This document shows, in pieces, positions 8,148 through 18,400 of a stretch of DNA of 64,000 bases. The notes beneath the pieces are model-generated. The model was not told the origin of the DNA and searched no databases. It saw nothing but the letters and a program-made list of their open reading frames with translations. A program made the position numbers and the translations under genes. Each line of letters opens with the position of its first letter. The first letter of the stretch is position 1. The DNA lies in contig JAEWSC010000010.1 in the NCBI GenBank assembly GCA_023398575.1, positions 24,223 through 88,222 on the forward strand, in the 5' to 3' direction. This DNA comes from Bacillota bacterium. GTDB lineage: Bacteria; Bacillota; Clostridia; Christensenellales; Aristaeellaceae.

Positions 8148-10526
8148 ATGATCGTTATAGACCAGCTTCCTTCCCAACTACGTGAGAAAGGCCTCTTCTG
8201 CTGTTGGCGACGTGAGCTGCGAGATGGAAAGCAAACAAAGGTGCTTTACAACCCCCGCACAAGCTGCAGGGGGAAGTCAAATGATCCCAGCACCTTTGCG
8301 CCATTATCTGTAGCGGTGGCTGCACAAAACCGTTATGATGGCATCGGTGTTGGTATCTTTGATGGGATATCCGCCATCGATATTGACCACTGCATTGATG
8401 CTTATGGTGTACTCTCCCCCATGGCGCAGGATATTGTTGATCTCATGAAAAGCAAGGATGCCTACATAGAAAAAAGCCCAAGCGGTCAAGGGATCCGTGT
8501 TTTGTTTAGGGCACCTGGCTTTGCCTATGACAAAGCAAAATATTACATTAATAACCAAAGCATTGGTCTTGAGATCTACGTGTCCGGCGTTACAAATAAG
8601 TACGTCACCGTAACAGGGGATGCTCTAAATAAATCAGATGTGCTGCCCGATTGTTCTGATGTTCTGAAGGTCATTCTGGAGAAGTACATGAGGCGTTATC
8701 AGGGTGGTCATTCCCCCACTGGAAAATCTCATGCCATTGATCGTCACTCGGATCCCGAACTGATCAACAAGATGAAGAGTGCTAATAATGGCGCTGCATT
8801 TTCTGCACTTTGGGCCGGTGATACCAGCGGCTATAAGTCCCCCAGCGAGGCCGATATGGCGCTTTGCAGCATGCTTGCATTTTGGACAGGCCGGGATGCC
8901 GAACGTATGGACAAGCTATTCAGGCTGTCGGGTTTGATGCGCGAGAAATGGGACAGACTTCAATCCGGCACTACCTATGGTGCCATAACCATTCAACATG
9001 CCATGGAAAGCTGCGCTCACACCTATGCCCCTCAGAATTATTTCAAAGAGTGTACGGATGGTTATTCCATTCATATCGGCTCCAAGAAAACCGTGCTTGC
9101 CGACTTGCATCCTCAAAAGAGCCAACGATATGCCTGGACCGATATTGGAAACGGCTATCTTTTTGCCGATTGGTTCAAAGGACAAGCACGGTACGTACCT
9201 GAGCGCAAGAAATGGTTCATCTTTGACGGACGCCGCTGGGTACCTGATATTGACAACCTGCAGACGATGGAGATGTGCAAGCAGCTTGCTGATCAGCTAA
9301 TGGTCTATACCCTTTCATTGCAGGATGAATATCAGCGCCATGAATACATGAATTTCATCGGGAGATGGCAAAAAAGGAGCTGCCGGGAAACGATCCTCAA
9401 GGATGCCGCTGGCATCTACCCTATTGGCATTGATCAATTCGACTCGGATCCATTTCTGTTCAACTGCCAGAACGGAACGCTCGATACTCGGACCGGTGAA
9501 TTCTACGCTCACAGGTCCGAGGACTTATTGAGCAAACTGGCCGGTGTCCGATATGATCCGCATGCCCGAAATGAGCGGTGGAAGCACTTCATATCGGAGG
9601 TTATGCAGGATGACGCGGAGAAGGCTGCCTATCTTCAGAAATCATTGGGGTACGCGCTCACAGGAGATACGCGGCACGAATGCTTCTTTATACTTTATGG
9701 ACCATCTAGCCGTAATGGAAAAGGCACCTGTATGGAGACATTTATGCGCCTTGTTGGAGATTATGGCAAATCCGCCAAACCGGACACCATCGCTCAGAAG
9801 CAGACGGCTAATGGCAGCGGCCCAAGCGAGGACATCGCCAGGCTGGTTGGTGCAAGGTTTGTAAACATCTCTGAGCCGGACAAAAAGCTGGTGCTCAGTT
9901 CCGCTCTAGTGAAAACCCTCACAGGAAACGACAGCATCACGGCACGCTACCTCCATGAAAACAGCTTTGAATACAGGCCACAGTTTAAACTATTCATCAA
10001 CACCAACCATCTACCCTCAGTCACCGACGCAACGCTGTTCAATTCAGGGCGTGTTAAGATCATCCCCTTCGAGCGGCACTTTCGCGAGAGCGAACGGGAT
10101 GAAGGGCTCAAAAACGAACTGGCCAGCCAGGAGAACCTAAGCGGCGTTCTGAACTGGTGTCTGGAGGGATTGCGGATGATTGAAAAAGACGGCTTCCGTG
10201 AACCCGATGCTGTGCGTGATGCAACAGATGAGTACCGAAATAATAATGACAAGTTGGGTCGTTTCCTAGCCGAAGAGATGGAAGCTGACCCAACCGCAGA
10301 ATTACGCACCGCTGATGCATACATCAGGTATAAAACATGGTGTATTGCCAATGGTTTTTTTCCTGAGAATGCTGCCAACTTCAAATCTTCCATCAGCAAT
10401 GTTGCGATTGTGGTGCGTAAGCGGCCAGCAGGTTGCGGGAGAGAAGCCAATCCTACAAATTTCATCGTGGGTTACAAGCTAAAGGCATATTTCACAGTGG
10501 TGAATGAACCTACTCCGTGGAACTAA
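8148..10526 (+). CDS. Primase-helicase of D5 type (replication protein of element A)
   Basis: 792 residues. The N-terminal third is a prim-pol-type primase (GVGIFDGISAIDIDHCID holds the acidic metal-binding motif; YIEKSPSGQGIRVLF and LEIYVSGVTNKYVTVTG follow). The middle is the D5 N-terminal region (FDSDPFLFNCQNGTLDTRTGE). The C-terminal SF3 helicase has Walker A GPSSRNGKGT (about 516-525), Walker B-like ARFVNISEPDKK, sensor FINTNHLPSV and the arginine finger region RVKIIPFERHF. Such proteins initiate replication of phages, satellites and integrated plasmids. Immediately downstream come three large iterons, a likely origin. Start ATG 8148 has AAGGGGCTGACAGG upstream. Confidence 0.92.
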   Translation: MIVIDQLPSQLREKGLFCCWRRELRDGKQTKVLYNPRTSCRGKSNDPSTFAPLSVAVAAQNRYDGIGVGIFDGISAIDIDHCIDAYGVLSPMAQDIVDLMKSKDAYIEKSPSGQGIRVLFRAPGFAYDKAKYYINNQSIGLEIYVSGVTNKYVTVTGDALNKSDVLPDCSDVLKVILEKYMRRYQGGHSPTGKSHAIDRHSDPELINKMKSANNGAAFSALWAGDTSGYKSPSEADMALCSMLAFWTGRDAERMDKLFRLSGLMREKWDRLQSGTTYGAITIQHAMESCAHTYAPQNYFKECTDGYSIHIGSKKTVLADLHPQKSQRYAWTDIGNGYLFADWFKGQARYVPERKKWFIFDGRRWVPDIDNLQTMEMCKQLADQLMVYTLSLQDEYQRHEYMNFIGRWQKRSCRETILKDAAGIYPIGIDQFDSDPFLFNCQNGTLDTRTGEFYAHRSEDLLSKLAGVRYDPHARNERWKHFISEVMQDDAEKAAYLQKSLGYALTGDTRHECFFILYGPSSRNGKGTCMETFMRLVGDYGKSAKPDTIAQKQTANGSGPSEDIARLVGARFVNISEPDKKLVLSSALVKTLTGNDSITARYLHENSFEYRPQFKLFINTNHLPSVTDATLFNSGRVKIIPFERHFRESERDEGLKNELASQENLSGVLNWCLEGLRMIEKDGFREPDAVRDATDEYRNNNDKLGRFLAEEMEADPTAELRTADAYIRYKTWCIANGFFPENAANFKSSISNVAIVVRKRPAGCGREANPTNFIVGYKLKAYFTVVNEPTPWN

Positions 10527-10531
10527 GTGTC

Positions 10532-10943
10532 GTGTGTCAAGGTGTGCCGAGTTTCTATATTAGCTCTGAAAACCTATAGCATTTCACAAGGTAACCATGG
10601 AACCAGGCACACCTTTGCACACAAGCAGTAATCACGGATTTATTGCCTTCTCGTAGTTGGGCTTTGGTTAATGAGGCTGAATCATGTGCTGTGTGTCGGA
10701 GTGTGCCTAGTTTCTACATTAGCTCTGAAATCATATAGCTTTTCGCGAGGTAATTATGAAATCAGGTACACCTTGGCACACAAGTGATTGTCACTGATTT
10801 CATGCCTTCTCATAGTTGGGTATAGATTGACGAGCCTGAAATATGGACTGTGTGTCAGAGTGTGCCTAGATTTAATATTAGTTCTGAAAACCTATAGCAT
10901 TTCGTGGGGTAACCATGGAACCAGGCACACCTTGGCACACAAG
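10532..10943. repeat. Three 159-bp tandem iterons (candidate replication origin)
   Basis: Units begin at 10532, 10691 and 10850 (period exactly 159 bp; the third is cut after 94 bp). Each starts with GTGTGTCxxxGTGTGCC and carries an imperfect inverted partner 90 bp on (GGCACACCTTxGCACACAAG), so every unit is a large dyad enclosing a conserved core (TTAGCTCTGAAAACCTATAGC in unit 1, 20 of its bases kept). The region lies 5 bp after the primase-helicase stop, where satellite-type elements often have their origin. It contains no convincing coding sequence. Confidence 0.75.
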
Positions 10944-11000
10944 CTAATTCCTTTCCCGGAATGCACAAATTTGAAACCAGTAAATGGAGGTCAATGGATA

Positions 11001-11279
11001 ATGCTCAGTTTTATTGTGGACTACAAGGATGCATGTGGCAATAATATGCACAATTCCTTCCAGGCCATTGCAGACAACAAATGGATTGCTTTCGCCAGAA
11101 TCATACGTGAACTTTTCCTAAAAGGTTGTATCCCAACATCGATTATAAGAATAATTGGCAATTATACTTTTGAGCAGCTTGAGGAACTCGCAGATAATCG
11201 AGTCTTCGTCCCTTTTGAGATAATGTATTACAACCACAATCTTTTTCCTCTAATCGAGTTGGAGCCCAACCATAGATAA
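11001..11279 (+). CDS. Small hypothetical protein
   Basis: 92 residues from ATG 11001, preceded by AATGGAGG at 8 bp. The frame is open upstream to 10788, but that part runs through the iterons and is not coding. The sequence (FIVDYKDACGNNMHNSFQAIADNKWIAFARIIRELFLKG, then FEQLEELADNRVFVPFEIMYYN) is mixed alpha/beta with no signal or membrane segment. Last plus-strand gene of the replication module. Not recognised. Between it and the next gene (11280-11424) is a G-rich stretch with no gene. Confidence 0.55.
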   Translation: MLSFIVDYKDACGNNMHNSFQAIADNKWIAFARIIRELFLKGCIPTSIIRIIGNYTFEQLEELADNRVFVPFEIMYYNHNLFPLIELEPNHR

Positions 11280-11424
11280 GTGCTTATGGCATATAAAAAC
11301 AGCTTCGGGAGGCCTGGCTAGGAAGCTAGGATGGGAGGGGGGCAAATCTCTGGCACCCTGAGCAACTGACCGCGCTTATGGTCTTCCAAAACCGCGCGGG
11401 AAACTGGAGGGGGGGTATATTGCT

Positions 11425-11628
11425 CTAAATGAAAAGCACACATCCTTGCTGTTTGAATTCTTCGATCAGAACATCAAGATCCGCTTGTGAGCATTCTATT
11501 GATTCAGCAAGGCAGGCCTTGCATAGAAACCTGGCTATCTCTCGGTTGATCGTCTTTTTGTTCAGTGCAGCCACATCTTTATCGACGGTATTGCCGCATA
11601 GATAGCACTCTATCTTTTTTTTTGCCAT
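11425..11628 (-). CDS. Small four-cysteine (zinc-ribbon-like) protein at end of BREX operon
   Basis: 67 residues, starting 1 bp after brxL, so translationally linked. CYLCGN...FLCKACLAES gives two CxxC knuckles 24 residues apart, a probable zinc ribbon, then an acidic helix. Zinc-ribbon miniproteins often bind nucleic acid or another protein. I know no standard type 4 BREX component of this kind; it may be a local accessory. Confidence 0.65.
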   Translation of the reverse strand: MAKKKIECYLCGNTVDKDVAALNKKTINREIARFLCKACLAESIECSQADLDVLIEEFKQQGCVLFI

Positions 11629-11629
11629 A

Positions 11630-13060
11630 TTACCTCAGTGATAGTTCGGGCATGCGTTTGCCTCTAAATTCCCGATCAATAATACCCATCTGTTTTTTTA
11701 CGATACGCCGCATCTCCACCGCGGGAGAAAAGCAGTAAGTGTCAAAATCATCGATTGTGATATTTTTAGCAGCCGTCACATGCGGGAAGATCAATTTCAA
11801 AAAGCCCGTAGCAATGCGTTTGACCGCTTCCGTGTCGCGCACATCAGCACCGCCGGGAACTACGATGAGCTCATCGACCACTGTACGGTACCGCGCCTCT
11901 TCTCGCATCGCGTGAATGATCTCTGAAAAATACTCTACATTCAACGCCCAGCCGCGTGCCACCAGGTTACTGCGCATCCTTGGGATATCCCAACCCTTTA
12001 CAAAGCCGTGGAAACGGTCTAGAAGCGCTGAATCGCTATGGAACAAGCCAGGTAAAGCGGCAAACATATCGATATCTTCGTTCATCAGCGCCTCATTGAT
12101 ATTCCCCAGCAAGATCAAGCCGGCATCTGCGACACCATCATAATTGCCTACCTTATATTGACCGCTTTCCAGATAGCCTTTCAGGGTTGCCTGCATTTCA
12201 GACTCATCTGGAAAAGTGAAAGACGCAATTTCATCCATGGCCACATAATCATAACGGGCAAGCAGTCCGTTCATTTTAGCCGACATATCATAAAATAGCT
12301 TTGCCCTTGTCATGCTGCCGCTAGCTAGCCAGCCATACTTACTGATTCGAGAAAAGATATATGACTTTCCCGTACCCTTGGGCGCTAGCTCTATCAGGTT
12401 CAGCCGCTTTTCAGCAAAGGGAAGAAGGCGGCTGATTGTCGTCATTTTCTGGCGAAGACTGATATAGCCTTCAGGGTTTAAATCGACGGCGGAAAGTAAG
12501 ATGTCTATCCATTCTTCTGTGGAAAAGTTAGCTCTACCAGCACGGTATTGTTCAAGCTCCACAGCGTAGGGACAAAATGAAGAAAAGTCCGTTAGGCGGA
12601 TCTGGCCTTCTCCTTTTTCATTCATCCTGTATTCCATGGTTACGACTCCCCAGGTATCCACAATCTTGGTCAGTTCTTCTCCAAAGTTGTTTACAACATA
12701 GGCGTCAACTACTGCGTCCGACTTTCTTTTGGGGAAGCTGTAATCGGGTAGTGAAAAATATGTCTCACCAGAAGACACCTCCCGTTGGGTACGTACCTTT
12801 GCAAGGATGGTGACTTCCTCGTTTTTATACATCATCTTGTGCAAAAGTAAATCCCACTGTTCCCGACGAGGCAGCCGCTCGTCCATAAACTGCATGATAC
12901 TTGGCATATCCGCCTGACCTTGCTGATCTGAATAGCGCATAATAAGCCAATCACGCAAATATGAAGGCATACTTAGTGCGCTGAAGGATTGAGATCGCTC
13001 AGGGTCCTTGAATACCACCATGTCCGCAAAATGCTTGCGCAGCTTTTCCTGCAACATCAT
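11630..13060 (-). CDS. brxL: BREX Lon-like AAA+ protein BrxL (short form)
   Basis: 476 residues from ATG 13060, with GAGGTG at 6 bp; the frame could also start at GTG 13069. The N-terminal domain carries the BrxL signature (HFADMVVFKDPERSQSF... LPSYLRDWL-like). The AAA+ core has Walker A LAPKGTGKS (about residue 228), Walker B VAMDEI (about 275) and LLGNINEAL. The protein stops after about 476 residues, without the Lon-type Ser-Lys protease domain that makes many BrxL proteins about 680 long. BrxL forms DNA-binding ring assemblies needed for BREX phage defence. Last core gene of the operon, 10 bp after pglZ. Confidence 0.88.
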   Translation of the reverse strand: MMLQEKLRKHFADMVVFKDPERSQSFSALSMPSYLRDWLIMRYSDQQGQADMPSIMQFMDERLPRREQWDLLLHKMMYKNEEVTILAKVRTQREVSSGETYFSLPDYSFPKRKSDAVVDAYVVNNFGEELTKIVDTWGVVTMEYRMNEKGEGQIRLTDFSSFCPYAVELEQYRAGRANFSTEEWIDILLSAVDLNPEGYISLRQKMTTISRLLPFAEKRLNLIELAPKGTGKSYIFSRISKYGWLASGSMTRAKLFYDMSAKMNGLLARYDYVAMDEIASFTFPDESEMQATLKGYLESGQYKVGNYDGVADAGLILLGNINEALMNEDIDMFAALPGLFHSDSALLDRFHGFVKGWDIPRMRSNLVARGWALNVEYFSEIIHAMREEARYRTVVDELIVVPGGADVRDTEAVKRIATGFLKLIFPHVTAAKNITIDDFDTYCFSPAVEMRRIVKKQMGIIDREFRGKRMPELSLR

Positions 13061-13070
13061 AATACTCACC

Positions 13071-15410
13071 TCAAATCCTCATATTGCGCTGTGTAAGTCC
13101 ACTCTGGATCTGAACCTGGACTTCTTGTACCTTTGCAAGAGGTTTGCCCATTTCAGAAGCCTGGATCACAAAAACATACTGCTTATCAGGATCAAGTAAT
13201 GTAATGTCAAATTGCCAATTATTTTCTGTGATCCGTTCCCCCTTAAGCAACCTCCCTTCTACAATGGCGTTTGCCTCGGTAACTGGCTTATTTAGCGTCA
13301 GTTGCCATGAAAGCGGCTGCCCTTTCACTTTTCTCACCGTTTCCTGATAGGAGACCACACGAAGGACGGCCTTTTGTACGACCAGAAGTGGAACAAGCGT
13401 TTCCTCCGGCGTAGCTCCGCCGTGATTTTCGCAACCGCAATTACCCGGCACGGAAAAACGATGGTAGTTGGTGACGACCATGCACCCATTGGCGACGATC
13501 CAACCTTCACCTTCACAAGGTGTGGCAGTGTCGGCATAGCGGCCGAAATATTTCGGTGTCGCTCCGGCTGGGGTAGGAATCGTCATCTGTCGGCATAATA
13601 CCGCCATACGAGAGGAGCCATGATCTGAGGACAGGAGGACCCGGGAGGAACGGTGCATTTGTTTGACAGCGCAGGCTGCTATTTTATCGATTTCATCAAA
13701 CTCCGAAAGAAGATAATCCGGATATTCCAACGACGAATGAATGATCTCGTCCATAGGCTTTTCATCAAAATGCATGACCTGCATCTGATCATTTTGCCTG
13801 TTTATACTTGTAACGGTAGGCCATACAGCCCGGACAAGCACGCCAGCCGCCTCCAAGGTCGGATCGGCTTCCTCGATGCGTGCTTTCAACATGGGTTGCC
13901 ATTCTGCACTCACACAATCCCAATAATGGATAGCAGCCGCATCGTCTTTTGCATTTATCAGGCAATCGGTCCTGGGCTTTTGCTCAAACCGTTTTTCTGG
14001 CCATTCATGAATCATTTGTTCCAGCTCAGGACTTATCTGATTGCGAAGCTTATCCAAACGGTATTGGGCAAAATAGGACGTAATCCATTCGTTCTCCCCC
14101 TGCATAGGCGCAGCATAAGCAACAAGCTGAGGGAAGAGCTTGCGGATATCTTCCCTTTGACGCACTTGTTCAAAAGTAAAGTGTTGTTTTTGGAACAACA
14201 ACTTAATTCCTTCGCATTTTTCCCTTCTGGTATGATAGGAAAGCATATTTTGCTGCACTTCTTGGGGAAGACCTTCCCACTGAACCCAGGTTTCTTGTGA
14301 GAGCTCCGTGACATTAAGCTTATCTAGTACTTCCTTTCGAGCGGTCCGCTGCTCTAGCAACTCTGTTTCTGGACTCGCAGCCATATCGAAAAGCGCGATT
14401 TCCGCGTGGCGTAAAAAGTCTCCGGGCTTCTTGGAAAGTCGCATTACCTCCGAAAGATAGGGGTTACCTATACGGTCTTGCCCGCTTAGCAGTTTAAGTA
14501 AAAGCCACAGAATGCCCCTTTCTATATATCCCACTCCCTGCCAACCCCTCAAAATATCCATGCTATGGAAGGCTTCCAGATGAAGCATATGGCGCAGTGC
14601 ATCAGCAAGCGTATCGCTTACAGGTAGGCGATCAAGCAGTGCGTCCCAAACGGCATCCTCAAGTGCTGCTCTAGTAAATTCCTTGAGTTCCCAGTATTTT
14701 TGCGTCAGAATCTCATAACTGGACGTATATACCTGGACATCAAAACAGCCCATATTGCTGGAGCGAAAGCTTGCGATGTACGGTGTTTTTAATGTTGCGT
14801 CACGCAAAAACGATTGTTCCCATGCCACTAAATATTCCTGAAAGCAGATTGCGTCTACCGTTTGGCTTGGTGCCCTCATTTTCCCATCTATGACCCGCAG
14901 AAGACACGGAGCATCGCTTTCATTATCCAACACCCAAGCCTCAGCTGCTTGATCTGGAACTTTCCAGGCGAGGTTTTGCCCAATAGCCATGACTTCATGA
15001 AAAACCGCATCCATGCAAAAGAGAGGCACATAGATCCTTCTCCCTTTTGATTCGTCTGCACTTTCCAAGTTGTTTTCAATCGCCGCAAGGCGCAAAAGCA
15101 GGTTCTCATAATGCTGCCTCGTAGCGCTGAGACGCAGCAATTCCCCAAGCGGCAGCACCAATGTGTGCCCATTGGCATTTTCGATATCTTGGAGCAATTT
15201 GTAGCATAGCGGCTCAGCATTTTCATTCGGGCAATGCCTGGAAGCATACATTATGTTGTCTGCTCCTCGCTCCTTCAAAAACACCAACAATTGCTGCCAA
15301 TCCCGAACAGCTCTGACCAATATAAAGCGAGTGGCAAATCGGTGTGCCCGTTGTTGATCGTCAAGCAAAGACTGTTTTAATGCTTCAAAGGTAGCCATAT
15401 TGGTCAGCAT
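13071..15410 (-). CDS. pglZ: BREX alkaline-phosphatase-fold protein PglZ
   Basis: 779 residues; AGGAGG 6 bp before ATG 15410. The N-terminal 500 residues are helical. The PglZ domain follows, with LLSSDHGSSRM (about residue 595) holding the metal-binding Asp-His, and a C-terminal NHGGATPEETLVP motif, both typical of PglZ. A final beta domain (about 690-779) resembles the C-terminal module of BREX-4 PglZ. PglZ is essential in all BREX types; its phosphatase/phosphodiesterase activity acts in the complex with BrxC. Lies between brxC (11-bp gap) and brxL, the type 4 order. Confidence 0.92.
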   Translation of the reverse strand: MLTNMATFEALKQSLLDDQQRAHRFATRFILVRAVRDWQQLLVFLKERGADNIMYASRHCPNENAEPLCYKLLQDIENANGHTLVLPLGELLRLSATRQHYENLLLRLAAIENNLESADESKGRRIYVPLFCMDAVFHEVMAIGQNLAWKVPDQAAEAWVLDNESDAPCLLRVIDGKMRAPSQTVDAICFQEYLVAWEQSFLRDATLKTPYIASFRSSNMGCFDVQVYTSSYEILTQKYWELKEFTRAALEDAVWDALLDRLPVSDTLADALRHMLHLEAFHSMDILRGWQGVGYIERGILWLLLKLLSGQDRIGNPYLSEVMRLSKKPGDFLRHAEIALFDMAASPETELLEQRTARKEVLDKLNVTELSQETWVQWEGLPQEVQQNMLSYHTRREKCEGIKLLFQKQHFTFEQVRQREDIRKLFPQLVAYAAPMQGENEWITSYFAQYRLDKLRNQISPELEQMIHEWPEKRFEQKPRTDCLINAKDDAAAIHYWDCVSAEWQPMLKARIEEADPTLEAAGVLVRAVWPTVTSINRQNDQMQVMHFDEKPMDEIIHSSLEYPDYLLSEFDEIDKIAACAVKQMHRSSRVLLSSDHGSSRMAVLCRQMTIPTPAGATPKYFGRYADTATPCEGEGWIVANGCMVVTNYHRFSVPGNCGCENHGGATPEETLVPLLVVQKAVLRVVSYQETVRKVKGQPLSWQLTLNKPVTEANAIVEGRLLKGERITENNWQFDITLLDPDKQYVFVIQASEMGKPLAKVQEVQVQIQSGLTQRNMRI

Positions 15411-15421
15411 AAACGCCCTCC

Positions 15422-18400
15422 TTACTTGTCTTCTTCTAGTATCGCCATACCCAGCGCTGCGCTTGACTTGACCAACTCCATCAAGTAAGCCTTTGCCCGA
15501 TCTGGCGTCATATCTTCGATCTTTCTACGCACGGAAGGCATTGCCTTCGTTTGATATGCTTGCTCCAGCATCCTGCCGCTCTCCCGGATCAGATCGTGCA
15601 ACCTTGATGGCCAATCAGAAACGTTCCTGCCGATTATACGAAGCATCTGCGTACGCAGCTCATTCACGGTCAGATAGGTGCCGATCATATGCCGATTATT
15701 TGGCACAATATGCTTCACTATCATCTGATCGCATAAACTTTGATCCACTAACTGATTTTTCCACAGGATGTTATTTGCCTGCAAGTTTTCTATCAGCTTA
15801 GCTATATAATTGGGATGACCAGGTCGCTGCGAACGCAGGGACTGTATGACATCTTTGAAAGCTGGATCATCATAGACAGGTATCCACTCGATTGGTGTCC
15901 CCATTTTATCTGACCAAGCATTGGGTGAGTCAACGCCCGAGATATCACGCCACAAACTACGCATCTGTTCAAAGAGCTGCAAGGCCTTCATGTTTTGAAC
16001 ATGCCGCTCCACTTCAGAGCGGAAGACAGTAGCGTCCTTCTCCCAAGCGTTGGCCTGCAATTCACGGGTAAGATTTGTCCGTATGCTTTCCAGAGGTAGA
16101 TCAATATTGAATTCTTTAAACACATAAGCTTGCAGAAGCTTGTCCTCGCCAAAGATCATAACTCGGATGTCTGTTATTTGATCTTTCAATTCCTCGGCCA
16201 GGTTCGAAGGATCCTCCCGTTGACTTCTTACAATTACATTCCAAAGCTTTTGCAATGCGTCTACGTTACCTAAGGTGACCAGCCTCAAAATGCTGAAAGG
16301 TAGGCGGTATTGTCCGAATATACCCCGCAACTGTGCATAAGCATCTTTCAGATCTGATGCCTGCTGTGCAAGTAGTGCGTTCAACACACACACAAGCTGC
16401 GTTTCCTTTTCCCAGCTTTCCATCTCCTGCTGGAATTTATCTCGTCCCCATAGCCAACAGCCACTTTCAGCAGTGCGAACCTTGGCCGCTTCACGAACGT
16501 CAGACATCTGCTTTCCCAATGAACCTATAATATAAGATACCGTTTGAGGCGCATGCTTTTCCAGGAAAACGTTCATACCCTGCAACAAATTATCCGTGAT
16601 GAGCAGATTCCTCAAATACAAGTGCAAGCGGTGTGTTTGTGACATTAGATCATACAATTTGTCAGCAATGACAAGTTCTGTCCCTGGATCAGTGGAATTC
16701 ATGAACCGGATCATGTATCCGATGGTCTGGGACAAATTTTCTTTATTATCCTGCTCTTCATAGGCCTTGCTGTACTCCACCACCCATATTGGATATTGCC
16801 ACTGCGCCACCTTTATACGCATATGCTTGCACGCCTCAGCTAGGGTCACGGTCTGATCCTCGCTTAAGCCGAAAATGCTGGCAATACGCTGGCATAGTTC
16901 CAGATGCTTTGGGTCCATTTTAAGCAATTTATAACTTAGTGCGATGGCTTTGCCTTTTAGCATATCTTCAACGACTTTTGCCATGCCTTCCACGCTCATA
17001 AGCACGGTATTGCGCCCATCATCCAGGTAATGCTGCCCTTTTGTATAGCCCGTCAGCAGGTATCCCACGATGAAGGAGGCAATGGCGCTGGGGAAATAAC
17101 CAAAAGGTGGTGCTTGCAACATATCCCAAATGTGCACAAATCGTGTCGGCTGCGCTTGATTTCCATCGATCAGTTCCTGCAGCGCACGGTATGCCTTATT
17201 TAGCGGATTTGCCTTAGGCTGACTCAGTCCATCACGATTTTCCCAAAGGCCATCATCAATGATCTGTTTGATCAAACCGTCAAAAGCGCCACGGGAACCA
17301 GTATCCAGCCCCATGCCCATTTTGATGTACGTATTACCGTACTGTGGCTTATATAAATTATCGTTAAGGGACAGTTGTTCTGGCCCATACCCGTATACCT
17401 TATTTACGATCTTATCTAGATAGGCCGATAAATTATCACTTATCTGCTTCTTTTCCCCGCAGAAGGTTGCAAACTTAATAACCACTGCCAATTTATTGCA
17501 CCAGGCAGTTAATATACTCTTGGCAGCATCGGCGTAAAACCGTCGATTTTGATCACCTGTTACGCCTGCATATTCTTCCCGCGCCTTTGCCTTGATCCAA
17601 GCGTCCCATTGATCAGCTCGGATGGGCTCGGCCATATTGATGAAGATGATGCGACCATTCTCCTCTTTGGAGGCTTCAATTTCGATGAACTGATTGATCT
17701 TGGGGATATCCGCTTCTTCCTTGGGCAGCAGAAGAAGAACGCCAATCCGATAAGGCTTTTCTGCAATAAAACGTCCAAGATCGCTGAGGGTTGCGCGGGC
17801 ATTGCTGCTCAGAGCAGAACAAGGTCTGACTAGGAAGCGCTCTGCGAACCGGTTAGGCATGTTACTGCGGTACAACGATTTCGTAGCTTCAAAGATATCC
17901 CCGCCGGATGCCATGCAGCGCTCGAAACTTTTCTCCAAACTCACACGTTTAGTAATCTCTTCAAGACGCGCCTGATCAATGCTCATCATTGGGAACGTTA
18001 TTTGCATGTCGTCCGCCGCACCTGTTAGGTTAATATAGCCCTTACGTGCAAAAGACTCCAGTATTACGTCTGTTTTTCCGTTTAGAGGCGTTCCAATAAA
18101 AGCTATTTGCACATTACGCACCAGCGGCCGATAGATTCGGTTACCACGAGCTTCTTTTTCCAGAAGCATCAGCAGCATAATAACCTTAAAAACGCGCAGT
18201 TCCTGCTCATCCATGCTGTCACATTTATTCAAATAGTAACTTCGAATCTCTTGGGTCTGTGGGCTTGCGTCGGCGTTTTCCACGGCGAAGAAATAGTTCC
18301 ATAGATAATCTACTGTCAACCACGGAGACCGCTCCATATCCTGATTTTGAATGAACCAATTGAAATTTTCTCTGGTGCCACCTGCCTGGTCGCCTCTTAA

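Noticed and set aside
10788..11000. Upstream extension of the 92-residue gene
   Set aside because: Runs through the iterons with no ribosome site; ATG 11001 has GGAGG.
11280..11424. G-rich stretch resembling phage packaging-region DNA
   Set aside because: No terminase gene or coding frame to support it.
13653..14300. 215-codon plus-strand frame
   Set aside because: Antisense to pglZ, which has clear family motifs.
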